From a virus: a DNA stretch of 39,960 bases. The notes under the pieces were generated by a model. It was not told the DNA's origin, did not search any database, and was given only the letters and a program-made list of their open reading frames with translations. The stretch's first letter is position 1, and each line of letters starts with the position of its first letter. The stretch spans positions 1 to 39,960 of the IMG/VR virus record IMGVR_UViG_3300049459_000074, one strand, 5' to 3'. Of the stretch, positions 7,352 through 14,901 are shown one piece after another. The translations under genes were made by a program, and so were the position numbers.

Positions 7352-8049
7352 GCTAAAAGCCTCCATGCTGTTGCAGCCACGATTGGGTCTTGTCCGTTGC
7401 CAATGGCGCGGTTCCGGTCCATCCGATCGGCCATGCCATCAGGTTTTCCCAGAAATCCGGGTTCACATACAATTTCCCGGTTGGGGTGCTGCGCAGTTTG
7501 TTCCCGCTTCCCCCAAGCTCCTGGAAGGTGCCACCCCACCGGTTTGAGCCATGGCATGGAGTCGGCCACGATCCAGATCCTTTCGCGCCCGTGATGGGCG
7601 CCCAGGTCGTCAGATCCAAGCACTCCCCATCGCGCATCGAACCCCAGCGAGGCCAGCATTCCGAGAACGGCTCCAAGTCCTCTATGAGTGAGCATTGGCG
7701 AGTTTTCCATCTCGACGAAACGTGGTCGAACTTCGCGAATGATCCTTCCAGCTTCCAGATAAAGTCTGCTTGCTTCGCCCTCAATGCCCGCCTTCTTTCC
7801 GGCCGAGCTAATATCGGTGCAAGGGAATCCCGCCGTAACCACGTCAATATGGCCGCACCAAGGGCGTCCGTCGAAGGTACGTACATCGTCCCAAATGGGG
7901 AATGGTGCAAGGTGCCCTTCATTTTGTCGCTGCATGAGTCGTCGGGCGCAAAAGGCGTTGATTTCCACGGCAACAGCGGTTCTCCATCCGAGCAGCTTGC
8001 CGCCGAGAATGCTTCCTCCAGCGCCTGCGAAAAGTGCCAACCCATTCAC
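7348..8049 (-). CDS. DNA (cytosine-5) methyltransferase
   Basis: The product is 233 residues from a GTG start at 8049 with AAAGGAGA upstream. It transfers methyl groups from S-adenosylmethionine to C5 of cytosine in DNA. Motif I is LFAGAGGSILGG (residues 6-17), motif IV with the catalytic Cys is GFPCTDIS (C77), motif VI is VEMENS (E115), motif VIII is GRERIWIVA, and a GNG motif X is near the C-terminus. The region between VIII and X is short, so target recognition is compact. No restriction enzyme is next to it, so it probably protects phage DNA. Its first 131 bases overlap the upstream gene in another frame. Confidence 0.92.
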   Translation of the reverse strand: MNGLALFAGAGGSILGGKLLGWRTAVAVEINAFCARRLMQRQNEGHLAPFPIWDDVRTFDGRPWCGHIDVVTAGFPCTDISSAGKKAGIEGEASRLYLEAGRIIREVRPRFVEMENSPMLTHRGLGAVLGMLASLGFDARWGVLGSDDLGAHHGRERIWIVADSMPWLKPVGWHLPGAWGKREQTAQHPNREIVCEPGFLGKPDGMADRMDRNRAIGNGQDPIVAATAWRLLA

Positions 8050-8578
8050 CTGACCTCTCTCCTTTGTTGTTCGTCGGCTGCTCGCCTTCCTTATCGGCAA
8101 TAGCCGCAGCCAGCTTCGCAAGCTCCTCGTTCCACGGCTCCATATTCACAGTCGGGTTAGCGATGTGCTGCTGCTGGCTCCACGATGCCGGGCAGTGACC
8201 AACCCACCAGTCGAGAACAGCTTTGCGCAGCACTGATTGTTCGCCGGCTTGCTTGCGCAGGTAGTGGGCGATGGCTTCGCGCCCGAACTGCTGCATCTGC
8301 TCGGCGGTGTAGCCGTCCTGGCTGGTGATGGTGCCGTTGTCGTGGTACGTGTCGATCGGCCCCTCATGCTTCGGCAGCGGCGGCAGATCTCCAGCACCTA
8401 CAGCGTCAGCAGGGGTGCGGCGGGCGGCGAGCCAGACTTCCCATCCGTTTTGAGTGTTGGAGTCGACATACCCACAGTCATGCCACTTGTTTGTGCTGTA
8501 GCCTTTGCGGATGCACCAGGCTTCAAAGTTCGCGCGCTCGGCTTCAATGCTCGCGCCTTGGTTCAGGTTATTGGACAT
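7919..8578 (-). CDS. Accessory protein whose 3' end overlaps the methyltransferase gene
   Basis: The product is 219 residues. The ATG at 8578 overlaps the previous stop (TAATG). The N-terminal part contains ANFEAWCIRKGYSTNK and GWEVWLAARR, a module common in accessory proteins of temperate phages. The middle (DGYTAEQMQQFGREAIAHYL) is also phage-like. The last 44 or so residues are very Arg-rich and are encoded opposite frame over the methyltransferase start region. That tail may be a by-product of a lost stop codon. The function is unknown. Confidence 0.68.
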   Translation of the reverse strand: MSNNLNQGASIEAERANFEAWCIRKGYSTNKWHDCGYVDSNTQNGWEVWLAARRTPADAVGAGDLPPLPKHEGPIDTYHDNGTITSQDGYTAEQMQQFGREAIAHYLRKQAGEQSVLRKAVLDWWVGHCPASWSQQQHIANPTVNMEPWNEELAKLAAAIADKEGEQPTNNKGERSGEWVGTFRRRWRKHSRRQAARMENRCCRGNQRLLRPTTHAATK

Positions 8579-8787
8579 TACCAGTCTCCCCCGCCCGCTC
8601 GGGCGATATACACAGAGGCGCGCACCAGTTCTTGCTGCGCGTTGGCCTGCTCATCGTGCGATTCTCCGATCATCAGGTGCATGGTGTCGCTGGCCAGGTA
8701 CAAATGGAACCCGGCGTCGCCCAGCTCGTTGAGCGCCTTGCACGCGCGTTTGAACTTGGTGATTTCCTGCGAAGTAGGTTCACGCAT
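8578..8787 (-). CDS. Hypothetical small phage protein
   Basis: The product is 69 residues. It is flanked by overlapping stop/start codons on both sides, which supports translation. Two helical segments (EITKFKRACKALNELGDAG and SHDEQANAQQELVRASVYIARAG) flank a short strand region (FHLYLASDTMHLMIGE). I do not recognise the family. Confidence 0.7.
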   Translation of the reverse strand: MREPTSQEITKFKRACKALNELGDAGFHLYLASDTMHLMIGESHDEQANAQQELVRASVYIARAGGGDW

Positions 8788-9826
8788 TGCCGCCCTCCTG
8801 CTGGGTGGCGCGCATGGCAGCGTCGATGGCTTCGCGCAATTCCTGCTCGGTGTAGCGATCGAGAATTATCCGGCCCGAAGTGCCACGATTCCCCTCTGCC
8901 AGAACGTTGCGTACGGCCCGAATCAGTCGGTCGCCTGCCTTTGCCTGTTGCTGCTCGGGCGCTGCCTCGGGAGTGCTGGCAGGGGATGCGGCGAGCAGCA
9001 TGCGTGCGAAGTGGAAGGGTGCTGGCATCGTGTCGGTAGCTTGTGCCTCCGCGTCCCTCCACAGTTTCAGCAGACCAGTCGCCGAAAGATCAGCCTGCGC
9101 TGCCGGTGCTTTGGCTGCGAACTCATGCTCGACGTTTTCCACTATTGTGAGCGCCCAACCGTAGCCTTCTTCAAAGCTGTCGTGGTTAGCGATCATGTTG
9201 CGCAAGCGGCGCTTAATCTCTACCACGGCTGCGCCCTGCTGGGCGGATACCGGGGCAGCAGCCACCATCGCGCGATAGCTGGCGTTGTACATGTGCGCGC
9301 CGGGCGTGTCGTGGCCCGCTTGCTGCATTTCCGGCGTAGGCTCCATCGGCACCAGCTTATAGCCAGGCTGGGCGGATACCGGGGCAAGACTGGCGCGGGC
9401 TTTTTCACGCCCCGCAATATGGCCGTCATCCCACCCAACAGCATAGCCACGCTCGTACTCCCCGCTCGCGCTATCCGTGGTAGCCGGTGCAGCACGGCGA
9501 GCGAGAGCGGCTTCAACAGCTTCAATCAGCTTCGGCGTCACATCATCAATTACGGCGGTAGAAAGTTCGGTGTGTTCGCGCAAAACATCATCAATGCCGA
9601 CAACTAACTTGTTGAGGTCCAGGTCAAAGCCTGCTTCTGTGCCGGTAGGATGCTGCGGGCAGGGCCAGCGCAGTGAGCCGTCGCCGCTCGGGCAGGTGCA
9701 TTCGGTATTGCGGTTTTCGGTACGGCGGCGGTTCTCTGCGAAAAGTTCGTAGGCAAACGCCAGATCTTTCGGGCCAAAATATCCGAGTACCCGCATTCCC
9801 ACTTCTTCGATCTGCTTTTCGTTCAT
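8780..9826 (-). CDS. Mosaic accessory protein, Ala-rich
   Basis: The product is 348 residues from the ATG at 9826, which overlaps the stop of the upstream gene; the longer frame to 9913 is not needed. It is modular: an N-terminal domain, a Cys-bearing segment (TECTCPSGDGSLRWPCP), YKLVPMEPTPEMQQAG (a motif repeated across temperate phage proteins), and a C-terminal LREAIDAAMRATQ module shared with the gene at 10901. A 19-base exact repeat (9239-9257 and 9368-9386) encodes two APVSAQ linkers. This looks like domain shuffling by recombination. The function is unknown. Confidence 0.72.
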   Translation of the reverse strand: MNEKQIEEVGMRVLGYFGPKDLAFAYELFAENRRRTENRNTECTCPSGDGSLRWPCPQHPTGTEAGFDLDLNKLVVGIDDVLREHTELSTAVIDDVTPKLIEAVEAALARRAAPATTDSASGEYERGYAVGWDDGHIAGREKARASLAPVSAQPGYKLVPMEPTPEMQQAGHDTPGAHMYNASYRAMVAAAPVSAQQGAAVVEIKRRLRNMIANHDSFEEGYGWALTIVENVEHEFAAKAPAAQADLSATGLLKLWRDAEAQATDTMPAPFHFARMLLAASPASTPEAAPEQQQAKAGDRLIRAVRNVLAEGNRGTSGRIILDRYTEQELREAIDAAMRATQQEGGNA

Positions 9827-10587
9827 GCTGCCTGCTCCAGAATGAGTTGTTGTTGTGTCGGGGTTGCCACCTGAATCAGTTCGCCGGACTGCATCTGCCC
9901 GATGCGGCCCCACTGCTTCGCCGCCGCTTCACACATGCCGGGGAACGAGCGGCTGCGTTCGCGCCAGCGGTCCGGGCCCGGTGAAGCAAGGTGTACCGCT
10001 GACCATTCCTTGTGTTCCTGCGTGCCTTTCTTCGGCGGGACCAGCCTGTTGGTTTCCACCAGCTTCGGCAGGCCTTCCAGCTCCCAGCCGGTGGCCTTGA
10101 AAAACGGATCGCCGAACCACCACGGCTGCACCACCTGGCGCGGGCCGGGCTGGATCAGTGCGCGCGCATGGCAGTGCATGATCGGGTTTTCGATGGCCTT
10201 GCCGATCTTGGCTTTTGCCTTCTTGAACAGCCTGTAGAACTCGGCGCCCTTGTGCAGCTCGTCCCACATGAACGCCAGCCGCTGGTCGCGCGTCATCGCG
10301 GCATAGGCAGCAACCACGTCGGCCGGGTACTGCCACGGCGCCAGCTTCGTCGGCGGCTCGATCAGCCAGCGCGCGCCGGCATTCGTCAGGCGGGTACAGG
10401 TCGGGTGGGCAATGATGATGTCCCAGTCGCCATCGAGCACGTCGCGTACGTCGCCCTTGTAGTGCGGCCCCGGCCTTTCAGTGTCCAGCAGATCGCAGCT
10501 CATGGCCCAGTGCCCGGCCCGGATGAAGGCGTCGCGCATGATGCCCGACGACTCGCAGGCATTAAGAATTCGCAGCGGCTTCGTCAC
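9823..10587 (-). CDS. Phage DNA cytosine methyltransferase-like protein
   Basis: The product is 254 residues of a phage family usually annotated as cytosine methyltransferase. The SAM-site region is ILNACESSGIMRDAFIRAG; the motif IV equivalent is IIIAHPTCTRLTNAG (C64), where Thr replaces the usual Pro before the catalytic Cys; AIENPI corresponds to motif VI. The C-terminal VQPWWFGDPFFKATGWELEGLP and ASPGPDRWRERSR segments are family marks. It is shorter than host C5 methyltransferases. Activity is plausible, but the Pro-to-Thr change leaves it open. It is coupled to both neighbours by 4-base overlaps. Confidence 0.8.
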   Translation of the reverse strand: MTKPLRILNACESSGIMRDAFIRAGHWAMSCDLLDTERPGPHYKGDVRDVLDGDWDIIIAHPTCTRLTNAGARWLIEPPTKLAPWQYPADVVAAYAAMTRDQRLAFMWDELHKGAEFYRLFKKAKAKIGKAIENPIMHCHARALIQPGPRQVVQPWWFGDPFFKATGWELEGLPKLVETNRLVPPKKGTQEHKEWSAVHLASPGPDRWRERSRSFPGMCEAAAKQWGRIGQMQSGELIQVATPTQQQLILEQAA

Positions 10588-10904
10588 GCCAACTCTCCTT
10601 TGCTTGCTTCACCAGTGCTCGGGGCGCCATCACTGGACTGATTGCCGTTGACCTCGGCTTGAGCTTCGGCGGCGACAAGTGCGGCGCGCAGAGCGTCAAC
10701 GTCATCACATGGAATCCAGCCGAGTGCGCTCATCACCTTCTGCACGCGGTCGTCGACCTCATCGGTGGACTGGACCGTGCCGAAGTTCAGAAAGACGAAG
10801 GCGCTGCCCTTGTTGGCCTTGAAGCTGGCGCGCATCGCTGGGCGCGGCGTCGGGTCAGTGCGGACTTCGATTGCTGTTGTCATTACCAGATCGCCAATCT
10901 TCAT
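10584..10904 (-). CDS. Hypothetical phage protein
   Basis: The product is 106 residues from an ATG with GGAGG upstream. The N-terminal half looks like a small beta-rich domain (MKIGDLVMTTAIEVRTD, then SAFVFLNFGTVQSTDE), and the C-terminal half is helical with DVDALRAALVAAEAQAEVNG. It overlaps both neighbours by 4 bases. No function can be assigned. Confidence 0.72.
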   Translation of the reverse strand: MKIGDLVMTTAIEVRTDPTPRPAMRASFKANKGSAFVFLNFGTVQSTDEVDDRVQKVMSALGWIPCDDVDALRAALVAAEAQAEVNGNQSSDGAPSTGEASKGELA

Positions 10905-12130
10905 TTCGCGCCTCCGGTATCGCCAAGGGCGATCTGCTGGGCCGACATTGCCGCATCAATTGCCGCATCCAACTCTTCGCCCGCTCGGTATTCGTAGGTG
11001 TGGTATCCGCCAATTCCCGCCATGCCCTCGACAGGGGGCACAAAGCCCGTCCGCTTGTCCAGCACCAGTGCAACATCGGTATCGGGATCGCGCAGCCAAC
11101 GATAGCGCGCTGCATCACGCTCGGTATCGCTCGGCGCTTCTACGGCTGCTGCTTCCTTAGTAGCGAGAGCGTCGCGGGCAGCGCGCAAGTGCTCGACGGT
11201 CAACTCGTATTCTTGGTCGCGCCTCGCCCATGCGCAGATGGTCCCGGCGTTAGGCATGTTCGATGCACGCTTGCCGTCGTCGAACAGTTCGGCTAGATCG
11301 GCAAACGGCTTCAGCGCCGCTCGCACTGCTTCTACCTGCTCTGCCTGGGCGGGGAGTGCGCGCATCGTGCCCCAGCCTTTGATGGCGCCTTCCGCGTAAT
11401 CGGTCGCCTTGTGCCAGCTTTCGGCGGTGTCGGTCCAGCCCACGCTTGAGCCTTCACGCCATGCCGCGCGTAGGTAGTCGAACAGGTCATGGCGATCCAC
11501 GATCACGGCATACTTGTCATCGTCGCTCGGCTCTGCCTGTGCCTGCTCTGCTTGCACAGGAGCGGCCAGAGATGCGTAACGCTCGGCTCCGAAGATGTCT
11601 TCCAAAGCGCGTTTGGCGATAGATCCATCTTCAACGGTCGCGGTGTTGTTGCTGTCCTCGTAGAAGTTCTGAGGTTCGCCGCTGACCGTGTCCCACTCGT
11701 CCGGCTGGTGCATGTGGAAGTGTCCCTTGCCGGCGTAGAAGCGCAGGGCTTCGCGGGCGTGCTTCAGCGCGCCAGACAGCGGGTTGGGCTGCACCGGGGC
11801 GGCTGGCGCAGCCTTGGCGAGCAAATCGACGGCGGCCTTGTAGATGTCCTTGATCGTGTCCCAGCTCACAGGCACATTCTGCGCAACCGTGCCCTCTCCA
11901 TTGCACTCTAAGCACGCGCCTCCATGTTCGGTGGGATCGCCGTCGAAATCGGGGTCATCACCTGATCCGTCGCATACCGGGCAAGTGACTTGCACCGATT
12001 CCTTGAACTCGCCCGACATCGCACCCTTCGCGCCATTCTCGGCGGTCAGGCGCTTCGGCATCAGCACGTAGTCGGTTAGCGGTGCTGGCGCGGTGAGTGG
12101 CGGGATGGATGCAGCGTTATTCTTTTCCAT
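10901..12130 (-). CDS. Multi-module accessory protein with DnaJ-like zinc motif
   Basis: The product is 409 residues. Residues 48-82 contain two CxxCxGxG motifs (CPVCDGSG and CLECNGEG), as in DnaJ zinc fingers, which suggests zinc binding. Further modules are KYAVIVDRHDLFDYLRAAWREG, a helical ALKPFADLAELFDDG region, and a C-terminal RDAARYRWLRDPDTDVALVLDK plus LDAAIDAAMSAQ module that recurs in many proteobacterial temperate phage proteins. The layout suggests a scaffold built by recombination of small modules. No catalytic site is visible and the role is unknown. Confidence 0.72.
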   Translation of the reverse strand: MEKNNAASIPPLTAPAPLTDYVLMPKRLTAENGAKGAMSGEFKESVQVTCPVCDGSGDDPDFDGDPTEHGGACLECNGEGTVAQNVPVSWDTIKDIYKAAVDLLAKAAPAAPVQPNPLSGALKHAREALRFYAGKGHFHMHQPDEWDTVSGEPQNFYEDSNNTATVEDGSIAKRALEDIFGAERYASLAAPVQAEQAQAEPSDDDKYAVIVDRHDLFDYLRAAWREGSSVGWTDTAESWHKATDYAEGAIKGWGTMRALPAQAEQVEAVRAALKPFADLAELFDDGKRASNMPNAGTICAWARRDQEYELTVEHLRAARDALATKEAAAVEAPSDTERDAARYRWLRDPDTDVALVLDKRTGFVPPVEGMAGIGGYHTYEYRAGEELDAAIDAAMSAQQIALGDTGGAK

Positions 12131-12149
12131 GTCTCTTTCCCCTAGTCAG

Positions 12150-12353
12150 TTAGCCAATCAGGCCAAATTTGTATGCAACGTCGATAATCAGATCGCCGAG
12201 CGTCTTTGCTGCAAACAGCAGTGCAGCGAAGCAGGCGAATACCTTCAGCTCTCCGTGCTCGTCGCTCATGAACTTGTCTTCTGCTTCTTCCATCCAGCGA
12301 GCCAGGCGGGTGAGGGAGGGGGACTGCGTGCGATACGTCGTGTAGTTGGTCAT
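12150..12353 (-). CDS. Small putative membrane protein
   Basis: The product is 67 residues from the ATG at 12353, 13 bases after the ninB stop and preceded by AGGAAAAA. The N-terminal half is charged (LARWMEEAEDKFMSDEHGEL); the C-terminal half is hydrophobic (VFACFAALLFAAKTLGDLIID) and can form one transmembrane or amphipathic helix. I do not recognise it. Confidence 0.65.
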   Translation of the reverse strand: MTNYTTYRTQSPSLTRLARWMEEAEDKFMSDEHGELKVFACFAALLFAAKTLGDLIIDVAYKFGLIG

Positions 12354-12365
12354 GTCTTTTTCCTG

Positions 12366-12743
12366 TTATTCGCTGAACTTCACACCCTGCTGGGCGCCGA
12401 AACTGGCTATCAATTCCAACAGGTCCGACATCTCTGCTTTCGTCATGCTGCTGGTGGACACGCCCATCACTACAAAGCCTGTCCCGTCTAGATTCGGTAC
12501 TACGTCCTGCTTTCGGAGAGAGGAACTGAAGATGTGTTTCCAGCTCTCCGCGTCCAACTTCCTGCCATGCCACACAACCTGTTTCGATATGTCGGTGAGC
12601 ATTGCCCACATCGCTGCATTCGCCTCAAGCGTCCTGGTAGCCGGTCCCGCCTTGATGACGTAGCCCTCTGGCAGGTTTGCTACTCGTTCTGCTACGTGCC
12701 GCCGATTTGTTGCTGTGATCCGGTAGACTTGCTTGTCGCTCAT
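12366..12743 (-). CDS. ninB: NinB family recombination protein
   Basis: The product is 125 residues, close to the usual NinB (lambda Orf) length of about 140. Characteristic segments are NAAMWAMLTDISKQVVWHGR, SWKHIFSSSLRK, DVVPNLDGTGFVV and MTKAEMSDLLELIASFG. NinB binds single-stranded DNA and SSB and assists phage recombination. Here it is in the leftward operon together with Erf and SSB, which fits that role. The start overlaps the stop of the gene at 12740. Confidence 0.92.
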   Translation of the reverse strand: MSDKQVYRITATNRRHVAERVANLPEGYVIKAGPATRTLEANAAMWAMLTDISKQVVWHGRKLDAESWKHIFSSSLRKQDVVPNLDGTGFVVMGVSTSSMTKAEMSDLLELIASFGAQQGVKFSE

Positions 12744-13168
12744 GCCACCCCCAGCGCGCTAAACCATGTACTGGCCTTTGGTGCATTCGCTCGCCTTGCC
12801 GCTACTCGCTCTCTCGATGCTCTTACTATTTCCTTGCGCGGTATCTTTTGAATGGTGCACGGTACGTCTTCTTTCTTACCCTTGCCCCATACCGGCACTG
12901 AAGGCCCATGCGCCGGTCGCCAGTCGCAGATAAAGGTCTTGGTTCCGTGCAGCTTGGTCACCCATCGATGTGCGGTAGGCTTGGAGCATCCAACCTTTGC
13001 TGCAAGTTCTGGAACCGTTCCTGGCAGCGCTTTTAGTACTTCATCTGCCAAACCGTCGTTGTGCGTCTTCTTCACGCTGGTATTACGCGACCACTTGCCG
13101 TAATGCCGGTGGCACATCTGCCTTGCGTGGACTGGCTTGCCGCAGCCTTCGTGAGAGCAGATCCGCAT
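12740..13168 (-). CDS. Zinc-finger plus winged-helix-like DNA-binding protein
   Basis: The product is 142 residues. The start may be the ATG at 13168 or a TTG at 13174 that overlaps the previous stop; the ATG is chosen here. Residues 4-25 have a C-x4-C...C-x2-H pattern (CSHEGCGKPVHARQMCHRHY) that could bind zinc. Residues 43-75 read as a helix-turn-helix (VPELAAKVGCSKPTAHRWVTKL) followed by a wing. The C-terminus is basic. A regulatory or DNA-metabolism role is likely, but I cannot name the family. Confidence 0.72.
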   Translation of the reverse strand: MRICSHEGCGKPVHARQMCHRHYGKWSRNTSVKKTHNDGLADEVLKALPGTVPELAAKVGCSKPTAHRWVTKLHGTKTFICDWRPAHGPSVPVWGKGKKEDVPCTIQKIPRKEIVRASRERVAARRANAPKASTWFSALGVA

Positions 13169-13170
13169 CG

Positions 13171-13674
13171 TCAACGAATATCCAAACGGGTTGCGGAATC
13201 GAGCAGTGCGCCGGGCACTTCGCGGCCAGCCTGGATTGCTGCCTTGATCGCTGCCTTGTCAGGTACTGCTGGCGGCGGTTCCGGCTGACGCATGAACTCG
13301 GCTGGAATCAGGCCCGGTTCGAAGATGTCGACGCTCGGCGGATTGCGCTTGATCTTGATGGCGAAGTGGGGGCAGGAGAGTTCGGTTACGCCAGCAATCT
13401 CCATGCCCAGTTTCAGGCGCTCGCTCAGGTAGGCGGTGCGAGCCTCCAGTGCCTTGCGGCGGGCGGCCATCTGCCTCTCCGCTTCCTTGATGGCGGCTGC
13501 GGTCGTTTCCATGTTGCGGATTACGAAGCCGTAGTTCTGCGCCTTCAGCTCCAGCGACCAGCGCTCGCCTTCCAGGGTGTCGTTCAGCGTCTGCTCATCG
13601 ACTTCCGTATCCATCAGGACGTTGGCGATGTCGCGGTATTCTTTTGCGATGTCAAACAGGGTAGGGATGCTCAT
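13171..13674 (-). CDS. Gp157-like phage protein
   Basis: The product is 167 residues and matches the layout of the siphovirus Gp157 family. It has an N-terminal helical domain (LFDIAKEYRDIANVLMD), a long coiled-coil middle (residues 50-95), and a C-terminal strand-rich part with FAIKIKRNPPSVDIFE and IPAEFMR. Such genes usually sit beside single-strand annealing proteins, as here. The biochemical role is not established. The leader before the ATG contains a hairpin (13682-13699). Confidence 0.82.
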   Translation of the reverse strand: MSIPTLFDIAKEYRDIANVLMDTEVDEQTLNDTLEGERWSLELKAQNYGFVIRNMETTAAAIKEAERQMAARRKALEARTAYLSERLKLGMEIAGVTELSCPHFAIKIKRNPPSVDIFEPGLIPAEFMRQPEPPPAVPDKAAIKAAIQAGREVPGALLDSATRLDIR

Positions 13675-13681
13675 CGTTATT

Positions 13682-13699
13682 GCGCGGCCTAGACCGCGC
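13682..13699 (-). other. Hairpin in the leader of the Gp157-like gene
   Basis: GCGCGG (13682-13687) and CCGCGC (13694-13699) form a 6-bp stem with a 6-base loop (TCTAGG on the transcribed strand) a few bases before the ATG at 13674. There is no T tract, so it is not a simple terminator. The loop carries the only AGG near the start, so it may affect ribosome access. Confidence 0.5.
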
Positions 13700-13713
13700 C
13701 TCCGTGGTTAGGT

Positions 13714-14136
13714 CTAGAACGGGATATCTTGGTCTTCGACTTGTTCGCCGCGCGATACGGCAGCTTGGCGATTGCGTGCTGCCTCGCGGTCGAGAGGCTG
13801 ACTTGCGCGCGGGGCGGCAGTCTCGCCGCCTTGGCGACCGCCTTGCAGAGCGATATCGTTCACGCGCACTTCGCGGGATGCTCGCTCAACGCCGTCCTTG
13901 TCCGTCCACTTGCGTTCGGTAACGGTGCCAGTGACCGTAACCGGGTTGCCCTTGGTGAGGTAGGGCGACAGCGACTCGGCGCGCTTGCCGAACAGGCTGC
14001 AGTTCCAGAAAATGGCCGGCTTATCCTTGCCCTGGTTGTCTGCTACGGAGAAGCTGCAAACGGCGTCGCCACCGTTCGGGAGGTAGCGCACCTCCGCGTC
14101 TTTGGTCAGGTTGCCCGAGACTGCGATTACGTTCAT
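13714..14136 (-). CDS. ssb: Single-stranded DNA-binding protein
   Basis: The product is 140 residues. The N-terminal OB-fold shows MNVIAVSGNLTKDAEVRYLP, FSVADNQG and FWNCSLFGKRAESLSPYLTKG, and ends with REVRVNDIALQGG. A flexible linker leads to the acidic DIPF C-terminal tip that SSBs use to contact repair and replication partners. It overlaps erf by 4 bases, so annealase and SSB are made together. The length is slightly shorter than host SSB. Confidence 0.95.
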   Translation of the reverse strand: MNVIAVSGNLTKDAEVRYLPNGGDAVCSFSVADNQGKDKPAIFWNCSLFGKRAESLSPYLTKGNPVTVTGTVTERKWTDKDGVERASREVRVNDIALQGGRQGGETAAPRASQPLDREAARNRQAAVSRGEQVEDQDIPF

Positions 14137-14702
14137 GCTGGTTGCTCCTGCTGTTTAAGAAGATGTTCCTTGCGCTCGCTGGCATGCTTCGTCAGGGCGT
14201 CTTTGCTGTTCGGGAAGAGAGCAACTGCTGCCTTCAGGTGCGCGCCAATCTCGTCAACGGTCTTGGATGCCTTGATGGCCTGCACGGCGTTAGCCAGGGA
14301 CACGCTGTCCGGCTTCTGCTCGCGCACCGACTTGGTAGCCGCGTTGCCATCGTCATCTTCAGGAGCGATACCGCACGCAGCCATCAGCGAGTAGCGACGA
14401 GCGTAGGTCAGAGCGGAACCATAACCTTGCGGGTCTTGCTTAGCCGCCGGCACATGCAGCCTGCCGCCTCGGATCGTTTCGCCAGACTCGTGCAGCAGCA
14501 CGGTTTCGACGGTGACGCCGGTTGAGTCTTCGAAAGTCTCTTGGTACAGAGCGATACCGTTTTCCAGCAACGGATCTTCGACAGCTTCCAGGCAGGCGCC
14601 CAGGTCAGCGTACTTGCTGCGGAAGGCCGGATTGGTCTTGTCTTTCAGGGCCGGCAGAAAGGCGCGCTTGGCCTTGATGAATGCTGGTGCAATTTGCTTC
14701 AT
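14133..14702 (-). CDS. erf: Erf family single-strand annealing recombinase
   Basis: The product is 189 residues. The Erf core is clear: FIKAKRAFLPALKDKTNPAF, YADLGACLEAVEDPLLENG, then QDPQGYGSALTYARRYSLMAACGI. Erf of phage P22 anneals complementary single strands and can circularise redundant phage ends. The C-terminal part here is helical and more variable. The gene stands directly upstream of ssb and within the same operon as the Gp157-like gene and ninB. Confidence 0.94.
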   Translation of the reverse strand: MKQIAPAFIKAKRAFLPALKDKTNPAFRSKYADLGACLEAVEDPLLENGIALYQETFEDSTGVTVETVLLHESGETIRGGRLHVPAAKQDPQGYGSALTYARRYSLMAACGIAPEDDDGNAATKSVREQKPDSVSLANAVQAIKASKTVDEIGAHLKAAVALFPNSKDALTKHASERKEHLLKQQEQPA

Positions 14703-14712
14703 GGCTTCCTCG

Positions 14713-14901
14713 TTAAAATGGCAAACTTGGGTTTGCTTCGCGGTGGGACTTCATCTCGGCTACCAGCTCTGGGCTCGGCGTCCACACCTTGCCGCGCCAC
14801 TCGTCGTGCCAGTCGAGCGTTTCAGCGGCCTCGCTGCCTTCCACGTAATCCCACTGTCTGCGTGCTTGCTCCCGCATTGCGTTGCGATGTGCTCGCTTCA
14901 T
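14713..14901 (-). CDS. Hypothetical small protein
   Basis: The product is 62 residues from an ATG with GGAGG upstream. It is rich in Trp, Glu and Arg (WDYVEGSEAAETLDWHDEWRG) with a helical end (PELVAEMKSHREAN). It lies 10 bases before erf, so it is probably co-translated. I do not recognise it. Confidence 0.7.
   Translation of the reverse strand: MKRAHRNAMREQARRQWDYVEGSEAAETLDWHDEWRGKVWTPSPELVAEMKSHREANPSLPF

Noticed and set aside
7353-8045. Second minus-strand frame within the methyltransferase gene
   Set aside because: It is a shadow frame; all methyltransferase motifs are in the frame ending at 7348.
8237-9607. Plus-strand frame of 456 codons
   Set aside because: It lies opposite several well-supported, coupled minus-strand genes and has shadow-like composition.
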